Source: Salinisphaera sp963835375
GTDB lineage: Bacteria; Pseudomonadota; Gammaproteobacteria; Nevskiales; Salinisphaeraceae
Length of the DNA stretch: 64,000 bases
Direction: 5' to 3'
NCBI GenBank assembly: GCA_963835375.1
Contig: CAWIGB010000013.1
Span: forward strand, 62,001-126,000
Below, one piece after another: positions 18,946-28,778 of the stretch. The first letter of the stretch is position 1. Each line of letters begins with the position of its first letter. The notes below the pieces were generated by a model. That model saw only the letters and a list, made by a program, of their open reading frames with translations. It had not been told where the DNA came from and did not search any database. Position numbers and translations under genes: made by a program.

Positions 18946-20110
18946 CCTCGTCGTCGCGCCGGCCTTCGTCTTCGTGATCGGCCATCGTCAGCGAGCGCAC
19001 CTCCGGATCCATCGACAGGTTCTGTCGCGCCCGGGTGCTGTTGAGCTTGATGTTCAAGCGCAGTTCGTTCTGCGAGTCGGCATTGCGCAGCGCCTCGGCG
19101 AAGTCGATCACGCCGTCCTCGAACAGCTGGAACAGATGCTGATCGAAGGTCTGCATGCCCTGCTCCGTTCCGCGCGCCATGGCATCGCGCAGCTCGGCCA
19201 CCTTGCCCTTGAACACCAGATCGGTCACCAGCGGCGTATTCATCAGAATCTCGACCGCCGCCGCACGGCCGCCGCCGACCTTGCGTACGAGTCGCTGGGA
19301 GATGATCGCGCGCATGTTCAGCGACAGATCCATGAGCACCTGTTCGCGCTTGCCTTCGTCGAAGAAGTTGATCACCCGGTCCAGCGCCTGGTTGGCGTTG
19401 TTGGCGTGCAGCGTACACAGCACCAGATGCCCGGTTTCGGCGAAGTTCAGCGCGTATTCCATGGTCTCGCGCGAGCGCACCTCGCCCACCAGAATCACGT
19501 TCGGCGCCTGACGCAGCGTGTTCTTCAGCGCGTTGTCCCACGACTGCGTGTCCACGCCCACCTCGCGCTGGGTGACGATCGACTTGCGATGCGGATGCAC
19601 GAACTCGATCGGGTCCTCGATGGTGATGATGTGCCCGGCCTGATTGGCGTTGCGATGGCCGAGCATGGCCGCGAGCGAGGTCGATTTGCCCGACCCGGTC
19701 GCGCCGACGAAGATCACCAGCCCGCGCTCGGCCATCACCACGTCCTTCAGGATCGGCGGCAGGCCGAGATCGTCGAATTCCGGGATCTCGGTGTTGATCA
19801 CGCGCAGCACCGCGCCGACGCGCCCCTGCTGCACGAACGCCGACACGCGGAAACGCCCGGACGACGGCGAGATCGCGAACTGGGCTTCCTTGAACTCGTC
19901 GAACTCGCGCGCCTGCCGGTCGTTCATGAGCGAGCGCACCATCAGCGCCGACTGTTCGTCGGTGAGCGGACGCTCCATCAGCGGCGTCAGCTGGCCGTCC
20001 TTCTTGATGGCCGGCGCGAAGCCGGCCGTGATGAACAGATCCGAGCCGCCGTCGGCAATCAGCCGCTCCAGCAGCACGGTCACGAGTTTGGTGGCCTGGG
20101 CGCGATCCAT
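18926..20110 (-). CDS. pilU: Type IV pilus retraction ATPase PilU
   Basis: A 394-residue ATPase that assists PilT in pilus retraction. DGGSDLFITAGFAPAIKKDGQL is followed by FVGATGSGKSTSLAAML (Walker A), TIEDPIEFVHPHRKS, VILVGEVRSRETMEYALNFAETGHLVLCTLHANNANQALDR and LVRKVGGGRAAAVEILMNTP. The acidic and arginine-rich tail (DHEDEGRRDDEDDRRGR) overlaps the next gene. It lies 29 bases after pilT, the standard order. Confidence 0.93.
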   Translation of the reverse strand: MDRAQATKLVTVLLERLIADGGSDLFITAGFAPAIKKDGQLTPLMERPLTDEQSALMVRSLMNDRQAREFDEFKEAQFAISPSSGRFRVSAFVQQGRVGAVLRVINTEIPEFDDLGLPPILKDVVMAERGLVIFVGATGSGKSTSLAAMLGHRNANQAGHIITIEDPIEFVHPHRKSIVTQREVGVDTQSWDNALKNTLRQAPNVILVGEVRSRETMEYALNFAETGHLVLCTLHANNANQALDRVINFFDEGKREQVLMDLSLNMRAIISQRLVRKVGGGRAAAVEILMNTPLVTDLVFKGKVAELRDAMARGTEQGMQTFDQHLFQLFEDGVIDFAEALRNADSQNELRLNIKLNSTRARQNLSMDPEVRSLTMADHEDEGRRDDEDDRRGR

Positions 20111-20139
20111 AAGCGATTACTGCGAATTCAGGACGGGAG

Positions 20140-21174
20140 TCAGATCGAATCCTTGTTGGCCGCCTTTCGGGCGGCCTCGTCGCGATCGACCATACCGCGC
20201 TGGACCAGCCGTTGCAGGCATTGGTCGAGCGTCTGCATGCCCGCCTGCTGGCCGGTCTGGATCGCCGAATACATCTGCGCGATCTTGCCTTCGCGGATCA
20301 GATTCCGAATGGCCGGCGTGCCCATCATGATCTCGTGCGCCGCCAGCCGGCCGCCGGGCTTCTTCTTGAGCAGCGTCTGCGAGATCACCGCGCGCAGCGA
20401 TTCCGACAGCATCGCGCGCACCATCTCCTTCTCCTCGCCCGGGAACACGTCGATGATGCGATCGATGGTCTTGGCGGCGGACGAAGTATGCAGCGTGCCG
20501 AACACCAGATGGCCGGTTTCGGCCGCGGTCAGTGCCAGCCGGATGGTTTCCAGATCGCGCAGCTCGCCCACCAGGATCGTATCCGGATCCTCGCGCAGCG
20601 CGCTGCGCAGCGCCGCACTGAACGAATGCGTATCACGCGAGACCTCGCGCTGGTTGACCAGACACTTGCGCGAGCTGTGCACGAACTCGATCGGGTCCTC
20701 GATGGTGAGGATATGCCCGAGCTCGGTCTCGTTCTTGTGGTTGACCATCGCCGCGAGCGTGGTCGACTTGCCGGAGCCGGTCGGCCCGGTCACCAGCACC
20801 AGCCCGCGCGGCAGCGAGGCGATCTCGCGAAAGATCGGCGGCGCCTCCAGATCCTCCAGCGAGAGCACTTCCGAGGGAATGGTGCGAAACACCGCCGCCG
20901 CGCCGCGGTTCTGGTTGTAGGCGTTGACGCGGAAGCGCGCCAACCCGCCGATCTCGAACGAGAAATCCGTTTCCAGATGCTCGTCGAAGTCGCGCCGCTG
21001 GCGATCGCTCATGATGTCGTAGATGAGATCGAAGACTTCCTTGTCTTCCATCGCCGGCAGGTTGATGCGGCGCATGTCGCCGTCGACTCGAATCATCGGC
21101 GGCAGCCCCGCCGACAGATGCAGATCGGAGGCGCCCTGTTTGACCGAGAACGCCAGCAGCTGCGAGATATCCAT
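20140..21174 (-). CDS. pilT: Type IV pilus retraction ATPase PilT
   Basis: A 344-residue twitching-motility ATPase at the inner-membrane base of the pilus. MDISQLLAFSVKQGASDLHLSAGLPPMIRVDG is the classical start. Walker A TGPTGSGKSTTLAAMV, Asp box TIEDPIEFVHSSRKC, Walker B ILVGELRDLETIRLALTAAETGHLVFGTLHTSSA and the AIRNLIREGK retraction motif (AIRNLIRE-K) are all present. First gene of the minus-strand run, divergent from yggS across a 102-base gap. Confidence 0.96.
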   Translation of the reverse strand: MDISQLLAFSVKQGASDLHLSAGLPPMIRVDGDMRRINLPAMEDKEVFDLIYDIMSDRQRRDFDEHLETDFSFEIGGLARFRVNAYNQNRGAAAVFRTIPSEVLSLEDLEAPPIFREIASLPRGLVLVTGPTGSGKSTTLAAMVNHKNETELGHILTIEDPIEFVHSSRKCLVNQREVSRDTHSFSAALRSALREDPDTILVGELRDLETIRLALTAAETGHLVFGTLHTSSAAKTIDRIIDVFPGEEKEMVRAMLSESLRAVISQTLLKKKPGGRLAAHEIMMGTPAIRNLIREGKIAQMYSAIQTGQQAGMQTLDQCLQRLVQRGMVDRDEAARKAANKDSI

Positions 21175-21276
21175 TCATTGCTCCCCGAAGCGTACACGCA
21201 GCCAACCCCCGGCTCGCGCGCTTCCAACACGTTATCCTAACCTTAACGGCCGGCCCTCGCTGTACTGGAGAATCGC

Positions 21277-21997
21277 ATGCCCCCCACCGCTGACTCGAAC
21301 CCCGCGACTTCCGTGGACGTGGCCTCTCGGCTGGCCGATGTCCGTCGTCGCATCGACGAGGCGGCGACGCGATACGAGCGCGACCCGGGCGATGTGCATC
21401 TGGTGGCGATCAGCAAGACCAAGCCGGCGGCCATGGTGGCGGCCGCGCTCGATGCCGGTCAGCGCGACTTCGGCGAAAACTACCTGCAGGATGCGCTCCC
21501 CAAGATCGAGGCGCTCGCGGAGCACGACATCGCCTGGCATTTCGTCGGCGACATCCAGTCGAACAAGACGCGCGACATCGCCGCCCACTTCGCCTGGGCG
21601 CATGCGGTCGATCGCTTCAAGATCGCGCGCCGCCTGTCGGAGCAGCGCCCCGAAGGCGCCGCGCCGCTCAACGTCTGCATCCAGGTGAACATCGATGCCG
21701 AAGACAGCAAATCCGGCCTCGCGCCCGATGCGGTCGCGGAACTCGCCCATCAAATGGCCGAGCTGCCCGGCATCCGGCTGCGCGGGCTGATGGCACTACC
21801 GGCGGCCACCGAGGATTTCGAGGCCCAGCGCCGGCCGTTCGCTGCCTTGCGCGCACTGCGCGACGATCTGAACACGCGACGGCCACGCGCTGGACGTGCT
21901 GTCGATGGGCATGAGCGCCGACATGGAAGCGGCCATCGCCGAAGGGGCGACGCATGTCCGCATCGGCACCGCCATCTTCGGCCCGCGCGACCGCTGA
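21277..21997 (+). CDS. yggS: YggS-type pyridoxal-phosphate homeostasis protein, one frameshift
   Basis: PLP-binding alanine-racemase-like fold without catalytic partner, buffering vitamin B6. VHLVAISKTKPAAMVAAALDAGQRDFGENYLQDAL holds the PLP lysine; IAWHFVGDIQSNKTRDIA and LRGLMALPA follow. The frame slips near 21880 and the family end DVLSMGMSADMEAAIAEGATHVRIGTAIFG continues to TGA 21995-21997. Position divergent from pilT matches Pseudomonas. Confidence 0.93.
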
Positions 21998-22075
21998 GCG
22001 CCTCGCTCTTCGAACGATTTATACCCACGCCGTTGCGGGCTACACTGAGCGGCGACACGCAATCCGGGCATCGCC

Positions 22076-22744
22076 ATGAGTTCCAAGGATCAAGCCAAAC
22101 GCGCCGCGGCCGAAGCCGCCTACGAGTACCTGGTCGAGGACGACTACATCGGCATCGGCACGGGCTCCACGGTCAATCACTTCATCGACGTGATGGCCGA
22201 GCGCAAGCCCTCGATCCGGGCGTGCGTATCGAGCTCGGAAGCGACCAGCGCGAAACTCAAGAAAGCCGGCTTCGAGATCGAGGAACTCAATTACACGGGC
22301 AACCTGCCGGTGTATTTCGACGGCGCCGACGAGATCAACAAGCATTTCGAGATGATCAAGGGCGGCGGCGGCGCACTCACCCGCGAGAAGATCATCGCCA
22401 GCGTGTCGCGACGCTTCGTGTGCATGGTGGATGAATCCAAGCGCGTCGATCCGCTCGGCAACTTCCCGCTGCCGATCGAGGTGATCGAGATGGGCCGCAG
22501 CGCGGTCGCGCGTCAACTCGTCAAACTCGGCGGCTCGCCCGAACTGCGCCCGAACATGCGCAGCGACAACGGCAACCCGATCCTGGATGTCTACAATCTG
22601 GATCTGTCCAACGCCATCGCGATGGAAGACAAGATCAACGCCATTCCCGGCGTGGTCACGGTCGGCCTGTTCGCGCGCCGGCCGGCCGACGTGCTCGTCG
22701 TGGCCGGCGAACATGGTGTGGAAACGCTGACGCGCCACCACTGA
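22076..22744 (+). CDS. rpiA: Ribose-5-phosphate isomerase A
   Basis: A 222-residue cytoplasmic enzyme interconverting ribose 5-phosphate and ribulose 5-phosphate. Characteristic motifs are DDYIGIGTGSTVNHFID (phosphate loop), VSSSEATSAKLKKAG, VYFDGADEIN (catalytic Asp), MIKGGGGALTREKIIA and VDESKRVDPLG. Intact, with usual family length. ATG 22076. Confidence 0.96.
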   Translation: MSSKDQAKRAAAEAAYEYLVEDDYIGIGTGSTVNHFIDVMAERKPSIRACVSSSEATSAKLKKAGFEIEELNYTGNLPVYFDGADEINKHFEMIKGGGGALTREKIIASVSRRFVCMVDESKRVDPLGNFPLPIEVIEMGRSAVARQLVKLGGSPELRPNMRSDNGNPILDVYNLDLSNAIAMEDKINAIPGVVTVGLFARRPADVLVVAGEHGVETLTRHH

Positions 22745-22816
22745 TATCACTCCGATGCGCGGCCCGGGCCCATCGGGTCCGACAGCACGCTGCGTCCATA
22801 ATATGAATCGTTTGAC

Positions 22817-23999
22817 GTGAGCCAGACCCGGCAAACCGCGCTGACGCCGTCCGCGCCGCTCGTGCAACTCATGGCCGTGGCCTGCGGCCTGGCTGTCGCC
22901 AACATCTATTACGCCCAGCCGCTGCTCGATCTGCTCGCCCGCAGTTTCGACATCACCAGCAGTACGGCATCCTTGATCGTCACAGTCACCCAGATCGGCT
23001 ACGCCGCCGGCCTGGTGTTCATCGTGCCGCTGGGCGATCAACTCGACCGGCGCCGGCTGATCGCCTGGGTCGCCGCGGGCACCGGTGCCGCCTCGGTTTC
23101 GGCCATGCTCAGCCCGGGCATCGCGTGGTTCGTGGCCTCCAGCTTTTTCATCGGGCTCACCGCCACCTGTGCCCAGATCATGGTGCCGATGGCCGCGCAC
23201 CTGGCCGCCGAAACCAAGCGCGGCGCGGTCGTCGGCCGGGTGATGAGCGGCTTGCTGATCGGCATCCTGCTGGCCCGCGCGTTTTCCGGCATCGTGGCCG
23301 ACCTGGCCGGCTGGCGGGCCGTTTTCGGCATCGCCGCGGTGCTCATGTTCGGCGCTGGCGGCGGTGCTCTATCGCGCGCTGCCGGCCGAAGCGGCGCCCG
23401 CGGCGCGACGGTCCTATCGCGCCACGCTGGTCTCGGTGGCCCATCTTCTGGCCGAGGAACCGGTGCTGCGTCGGCGCATCGTCTATGGCGGCTGTGGCTT
23501 TGCCGGTTTCACCATCGTGTGGACGGCGTTGCCCTTCCTGCTCGCCAATGCGCCCTACCATTACAGCGAAACCGTGATCGGGCTGTTCAGCCTGCTCGGC
23601 GCCGCCGGCGCGCTCGGCGCCAACGCCGCCGGCCGGCTGCACGACAGCGGGCTGGGCCGGCGCGCGGTCGCGGGCTTCATGCTGGCGGCCATCGCCTCGT
23701 TCGTCGGCATGGGGCTGTTCAGCACGCATCTCATCGCGATCATGCTGGGCCTGTTCTTCATGGACCTCGGTGTACAAGGCGTGCAGATTCTCAACCAGAG
23801 CACCATCTATTCGCTGCGCCCGGACGCCCGCAGCCGCATCACCACCGCTTACATGAGTTGCTTCTTCATCGCCGGCGCCATCGGTTCGGCATTGGCCGGC
23901 GTGAGCTACCAGTTCGGGGGCTGGCCGGGCACCATGGCCGTGGCCGGGCTGCTGGAAGCGATCGCGCTCGTCTTCTGGATGACCGAGCGTTCGAGTTGA
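22817..23999 (+). CDS. MFS transporter (AraJ-like), one frameshift
   Basis: Major facilitator membrane protein with about 12 helices. ACGLAVANIYYAQPLLDLLARSFDI and VIVTVTQIGYAAGLVFIVPLGDQLDRRRL (conserved loop motif A) are typical of drug/sugar-efflux exporters near AraJ. The frame slips near 23350, between helices 6 and 7, and resumes as MLYRALPAEAAPAARRSYR to TGA 23997-23999. GTG start at 22817. Substrate unknown. Confidence 0.82.
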
Positions 24000-24136
24000 G
24001 TCGTGCCGCGGCATGAATCGGCGCCGCGAGCACCTCAGCATGATCCCCCACAGCGTGGCCGGTTGCGCCCGAAGCACAGGCTCTACCCTGTCTATTCGAC
24101 AGGCGGCATCACGCCCGCAACGACAGGACAGCCCCT

Positions 24137-24849
24137 ATGGCCGAAACCATTGATGTCACCCTTGAATGCCACGGCGCGCTGAGCGAACACATGGGCGACG
24201 ACACGGTCACGCTGGCGCTCGCGGCGCCGTATACGATCGACCACCTGCTGGCCGAGTGCCCGTGCCCGATGGCCGGATGCGGCCGGACTGCTGTCGCGAA
24301 CCGCCTGTGCCCGCGGCGACGCCCTGCTGCCGCCCGATGCGGAAGTCGCGCCCGGCGACCGCATCGCCCTCATTCCGCCGGTATCCGGCGGGGCGCCCGC
24401 CAGCGCGCACTCGCCGTATCTGACCGAAGCGCCGCTCGATCTCGACGCCCTGATGGCCGAAACCGAGGACGAACGCTGCGGCGCGCTGGTGGTGTTCGGC
24501 GGCACCGTCCGGCTGACCAACGAAGGGCGCACGGTCGAAGTCGATGGATTATTCCGCCTACGGGCCACTTGCCGCCCGCACGATGGCCGACATCGAACGC
24601 GAAACCATCGATGCCTTCGATATTCGGGCCTGCCGGATGCAGCACCGCACCGGCCGTCTTGGCCTGGGTGAAATGAGCGTCTATATCGTGGTACGCGCCG
24701 TGCACCGCGCGCCGGCCTTCGAGGCCGCCCGGCATGCGTTGGAACAACTCAAGGCGCGGGTCGCGGTATGGAAGAACGAATACTATAGCGATGGCACCAG
24801 CGCCTATCTCGAAGGTAGCGAAGTGCCCCGCCCCGAACGGCCGCGCTGA
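24137..24849 (+). CDS. moaD/moaE: Molybdopterin synthase, MoaD and MoaE apparently fused; frameshifted
   Basis: MoaD is the small sulfur carrier and MoaE the catalytic subunit that turns precursor Z into molybdopterin. The MoaD part (IDVTLECHGALSEHMGDD..., then GDALLPPDAEVAPGDRIALIPPVSGG) ends in the Gly-Gly that must be thiocarboxylated. No stop follows: the frame runs on through APASAHSPYLTEAPLDLDALMAETEDERCGALVVFGGTVR, the MoaE start. After a shift near 24543 the rest of MoaE continues (DYSAYGPLAARTMADIERE, MQHRTGRLGLGEMSVYIVVRAVHR, VAVWKNEYYSDGTSAYLE) to TGA 24849. Another shift lies near 24270. MoaD-MoaE fusions (MoaX) exist in mycobacteria, where cleavage after Gly-Gly is needed. Confidence 0.8.
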
Positions 24850-24903
24850 GCCGGTGTACCGGTCAACAGGCCCTGGACCCATCGACCCCGAGGATCGTAG
24901 CCC

Positions 24904-25815
24904 GTGAAAAACGTAGGCATGAAGCCCGATACCCTGCGCTCGGCCGTGGCCGCGACGCGTTTCCATGCGCCGCATCATTGTCTGCAGCGCATTGCCTCGC
25001 GCGATACGGAGAAAGGCGACCCCCAGGCCTCGGCTCGCATCGCCGGCATCCTCGCCGCCAAGCGCACCGACGAACTGCTGCCGCTGTGCCACCCGCTGCC
25101 GATCCACGCCGCCGAGGTGCACTTCGCGATCGAGGCCGATCACGTGGCGATCGAGGCCGAGGTGCATACCATCGGCCCCACCGGCGTCGAGATGGAGGCA
25201 CTCACCGCCGCCAGCATGGCGGCGCTGACGCTCTACGACATGCTCAAGCCCTACGCCGAGCCGGACGAGCTGCGCATCGGCGATACCCATCTGCGTCGAG
25301 AAGCAAGGCGGCAAGAGCCATTACGAGCGCCGGCTCAAGACCGCCCTGCCCGCGACCGTGCTCATGGTCTCCACCCCGGTCGCCGACGGCCACAAGAGCG
25401 ATGCAGCCGGGCGCAGCGTGGTCGACGGACTCACCCAGGCCGGATTCGACCCCATCGACTACCGCGTGCTGCCGGATGATCCCGGCGCAGTCGATGCGGT
25501 GATCAACGAAGCCGTATCCCGGCAGACCGCGCTGATCGTGACCGTGGGCGGCACCGGCATCGGGCCGAAAGACAGGGTGGTCGAAACGATCGAACCGAAA
25601 CTGACCACCCCCATGCCGGGCCTGATGGAAACCGCCCGCGCCTTCGGCCAGAAACGCACGCCTTATGCCGTGCTCTCGCGCGGGGTTGGTCAGCGGCTTC
25701 TACGTCCGGCTCGCACGCCTGGCGCTGACGTTTCTCCGGGCAGCCGGGCCGGCGCGGGCAGGAGAACGCTGCGCCGCGTCTGCTGCCCGAGCCTCGTGTC
25801 GCATTAGTGCGTTGA
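24904..25815 (+). CDS. moaC/moaB: Bifunctional MoaC / MoaB(MogA)-type molybdenum cofactor protein, frameshifted
   Basis: The N-terminal MoaC domain acts in cyclisation to precursor Z (TDELLPLCHPLPIHAAEVHFAIE, TGVEMEALTAASMAALTLYDMLKP). It continues, after a shift near 25290, through GGKSHYERRLKTALPA into a MogA/MoaB domain (VLMVSTPVADGHKSDAAGRSVVDGL, LIVTVGGTGIGPKDRVVETIEPKL), which adenylates molybdopterin. MoaC-MoaB fusions are known. The last 45 codons are scrambled by small indels around 25680-25740; the family ending (LLPEPRVALVR) reaches TGA 25813-25815. ATG 24904 is 55 bases after moaE. Confidence 0.82.
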
Positions 25816-25821
25816 GATCCA

Positions 25822-25836
25822 CCGGCGCTTCGCCGG
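25822..25836. terminator. Short hairpin between convergent moaCB and modC
   Basis: CCGGCG-CTT-CGCCGG, a perfect six-base stem, lies just after the moaCB stop in the 122-base convergent gap. Confidence 0.3.
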
Positions 25837-25937
25837 CCGATGGCAGGCTGAAGAAGACCAACCGAACTCGCGGCACGCCGGTTAATTATTTGGTTTGACC
25901 TGCCCAGCCGCTGCCAGGCCTGCTCGGCCAGCGCCAG

Positions 25938-27008
25938 CTACTTGATCACGGCGATACAGCGTCTGGCCCGGCTGCGGATCGAGCGCCGCCGCCGATCGAC
26001 GCGTGATGCGGGCGTCCAGGCGCTGGCCGTCGATATCCAGCACCACATCGACCGCGTAATCGTTGTCGTCGGGATGCACGCCGATCACGACGCCGGCGAG
26101 CTGATTGAGCGCGCTGGTCTGCTCGGGCGCGCTTGCGCGCCAGAATCACGTCACGCGCCCGTACGTGCACGGTCACCGATTCGCCCGACGCGATGTTCCG
26201 TCAGCCGCGGCACATAGAGTTTCTGGTGCGCGGCAGGCGAGCACGCTCAGGCCGTGCTCGGTCTCATGCGATACCAGCCGCGCGTTGAGCAGCACGCCGG
26301 CCGCGGGCCCGGCTTCTTCGCCGAGCAGATCCGGCCGCGCCAGAAACTCCGCCGTGGCGCCCGAGAACACGACCCGGCCGTCGCGGATCGCGGCCACATG
26401 CCGATTGGCCAGACGCAGCAACTCGTCGAGTTGATGGCTGACGAAGACGATCGGCAGATCGCTTTCTGCACTGATGCGTTCGATATACGGCAACACCTCG
26501 CGTTTGCGCGGCGCATCCAGCGAGGCCAGCGGCTCGTCCAGCAGCAACAGATCCGGGTCGGACAACAGCGCGCGGCCGATCGCCACGCGCTGGCTCTCGC
26601 CGCCGGACAGATCGCGCGTGCGCCGGCCCAGCAGATCGCCGATATCGAGCATGTCGACCACCTGATCGAAGCGCGCTCGCCCCGGCCGGCGCCGGCTGAA
26701 CCAGCCGCCGTAATCCAGGTTGTGCCGCACGTTGAAATGCGGAAACAGCCGCGACTGCTGAAATACCACGCCGATACGCCGCCGGTGGCGCCGGCACGTG
26801 CAGGCCGCGCGCGCTGTCGAACACACAGTGCCCAGCGATCTCGATACGCCCCGAGTCGGGTCGGGCCAGCCCCGCGATCACGCGCAGCAGCGAACTCTTG
26901 CCCGCTCCCGAAGGCCCGAACAGACCGACCACGCGCTCGCTGGATTCGAGTTGCGCAGGCGAGTTCGAAATCGCCCTGGCGCAGGCGCACGTCGAGCGAC
27001 AGCGTCAT
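25938..27008 (-). CDS. modC: Molybdate ABC transporter ATP-binding protein, frameshifted
   Basis: ATPase of the molybdate importer. Walker A is in MVGLFGPSGAGKSSLLRVIAGL. GVVFQQSRLFPHFNVRHNL (Q-loop), the signature DLSGGESQRVAIGRALL, Walker B LLLLDEPLASLDAPRKREVLPYIE and VFVSHQLDELLRLA (H-loop) follow. The C-terminal TOBE/molybdate-binding domain is pieced together from VIGVHPDDNDYAVDVVLDIDGQRLDARITRRSAAAL and LYAVIK, ending in TAG 25940-25938. At least four frame shifts. ATG 27008 overlaps the expected modB stop (ATGA). Confidence 0.85.
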
Positions 27009-27688
27009 GCTGCAGGCGCTTGACGCGCCGGGCGATCCATTCCGAGATCACGAGCGCGCCGAGCGAAACCACCACCGAAATCACGATCAGCTGCGCGGCC
27101 TGCCCTTCGCCGCCCGGCACCTGGATGAAGGTATAGATGGCCAGCGGCAGCGTGCGGGTCTCGCCCGGGATATTGGAGGCGAAGGTGATGGTCGCGCCGA
27201 ATTCGCCAAGCGCACGGGCGAACGCGAGCACCAGGCCGGCAATCACGCCCGGCAGCGCCAGCGGCAGCGTTACCGTCAGCCAGACCCAGATCGGCCGGGC
27301 GCCGAGCGTTGCCGCGGCAGCTTCGATCGCGGGTCGATAGCTTCCAGCGACAGCCGGATCGGGCGAACCATCAGCGGAAAACCCATGATGCCGCCGGCCA
27401 GCGCGGCACCCGGTCCAGTGAAAGCGAAGACCAGCCCGAGTGGCTCGGCCAGCCAGCCGCCGACACCCGCGCCGCCCGAGCACGATCAGCAACAGATAGC
27501 CGGTCACCACCGGCGGCAGCACCAGCGGCAGATGCACCAGCGCATCCACCGCATCTTGAGCCGCGAACGCGAGCGCGCCAGAAACCAGCCACGCCCAGCG
27601 CCAGCGGCAGGCTGAAGGCCACCGCCGTGCCCGCGACGGTGAGGCTGAGTTTCAGAACCTGAAGTTGATCGGCGTCGAGCACGTGCAT
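27005..27688 (-). CDS. modB: Molybdate ABC transporter permease, frameshifted
   Basis: Inner-membrane permease with about five helices. MHVLDADQLQVLKLSLTVAGTAVAFSLPLALGVA starts it; HLPLVLPPVVTGYLLLIVLG is the first cytoplasmic-loop region. The EAA coupling loop is clear: IEAAAATLGARPIWVWLTVTLPLALPGVIAGLVLAFARALGEFGATI. Shifts near 27590, 27450, 27330 and 27010. If the last is corrected, TGA at 27007-27005 overlaps the modC ATG, the standard modBC junction. Confidence 0.85.
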
Positions 27689-27711
27689 CCTCGAGCAATC
27701 GACGGTCGGCG

Positions 27712-28564
27712 CTATGGCTCGGCACGGCAGCGGCATCTTACCCGGCGCCCTGCGGGCGACCTATTGCCGGCAACGACCTTGAAGCCCCAGCGCTTGAATA
27801 TCTTCGCGGCCGTATCCGACTTCAAAAACGCCAGAAAATCGGCGTTCTGCGGGTTATCGCTGTCGGCCGTGGCGGCGGCCGGATAAATGATCGCCTTGTG
27901 GCTGGCCGACGGGAAGGTATCCACCACGCGCACCCCCTGGTCGGCGACGGCATCGGATGAATACACCACACCCAGCGGCGACTCCCCGCGCGATACCAGT
28001 GCCAGCGCGGCGCGCACATCGTCGCCCTGGGCGATATGGCCCTGCATCTGCGACCACACGCCCAGCCACTGCAGCGCATGCTTGCCGTAGATGCCCGCCG
28101 GCACGGATCGGTATTGGCCATGGCCAGATAGTTTCCGTGCCCGAGCTTCACAAGCAGATCGACGTGTTTTTTCAGCGTCACCTGACATCGCTGTTCTTCG
28201 GCGCCACCAGAACCAGCGAATTGCCCAGCAGATCGTAACGGCTCGACTTGTCGATCAGCCCATCGGCGGCGAGCTTGTTCATCCATTGCTGATTGGCCGA
28301 GACATAGATATCGGCCGGCGCTCCCGCTTCGATCTGGCGGGCCAGCGTCGAGCTGCCGGCATAGCTCACCTTCACATCGGCGCCGTCGTGGCGCTTGTCG
28401 TAGACGCGGGCCACGCCGTCCATCGCATTCTTGAGACTGGCCGCGGCGAATACGATCAGCGGTTTGTCCCGCTGCTTCGGAGCCGCGGCCTGGCGGACTG
28501 CATCAGGCCGGCGCCGCGAGCGCGCCATCGCGAGCCCAAGCAGACCGCGGCGCGCCACGTTCAC
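27712..28564 (-). CDS. modA: Molybdate ABC transporter substrate-binding protein, frameshifted
   Basis: Periplasmic molybdate-binding protein. After an N-terminal export segment (MNVARRGLLGLAMA), KPLIVFAAASLKNAMDGVARVYDKR is the family start, followed by VKVSYAGSSTLARQIEAGAPADIYVSA, GNSLVLVAPKNSD, then GHGNYLAMANTDP, PAGIYGKHALQWLGVW and SPLGVVYSSDAVAD. Shifts lie near 28490, 28180 and 28110. modA-modB-modC are in the usual order on the minus strand. Confidence 0.87.
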
Positions 28565-28635
28565 GAATAGGCATGGAACTGATTCCCGATAGTTGGAATC
28601 GAACCCGTTACGAGTGCGCGCACGACGGCCATAAA

Positions 28636-28661
28636 GCGCTATTTACGCTACTACATAGCGC
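28636..28661. promoter_or_regulatory. ModE-box-like inverted repeat in the divergent mod/molybdoenzyme promoter region
   Basis: GCGCTAT (28636-28642) and ATAGCGC (28655-28661) are perfect seven-base arms 12 bases apart. This resembles the CGxTATAT-spacer-ATATAxCG dyad bound by the molybdate-responsive repressor ModE. It lies 72 bases upstream of modA and about 120 bases upstream of the secreted-protein gene on the other strand, so it could control both directions. No modE gene is in the window. Confidence 0.5.
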
Positions 28662-28778
28662 GACCGCCGCAAAGCCCGGTGAAACTTCGCGCCGGTAAAA
28701 CCGGTCTGACCGGGCATGGAAGATCGGGCACGGCCGTGCCTGAACCTCCGATGCCCGTACCACCGGAAGGAGCCCGTC

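Noticed and set aside
18887..20920. A long plus-strand open frame opposite pilU and pilT
   Set aside because: It is an antisense frame kept open by high GC codon use; pilT and pilU on the other strand have all expected motifs.
22040..23200. A 386-codon minus-strand open frame opposite rpiA and the MFS gene
   Set aside because: It has no family resemblance and lies wholly antisense to well-supported genes.
28581..28610. A T-loop-like GGGTTCGATTCC on the minus strand upstream of modA
   Set aside because: The flanking bases do not form a five-base-pair T arm, and no anticodon or acceptor stem could be found, so it is not a tRNA.
28565..28778. Possible Moco riboswitch upstream of the molybdenum genes
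   Set aside because: No conserved aptamer structure could be recognised; the only clear element is the ModE-like dyad.
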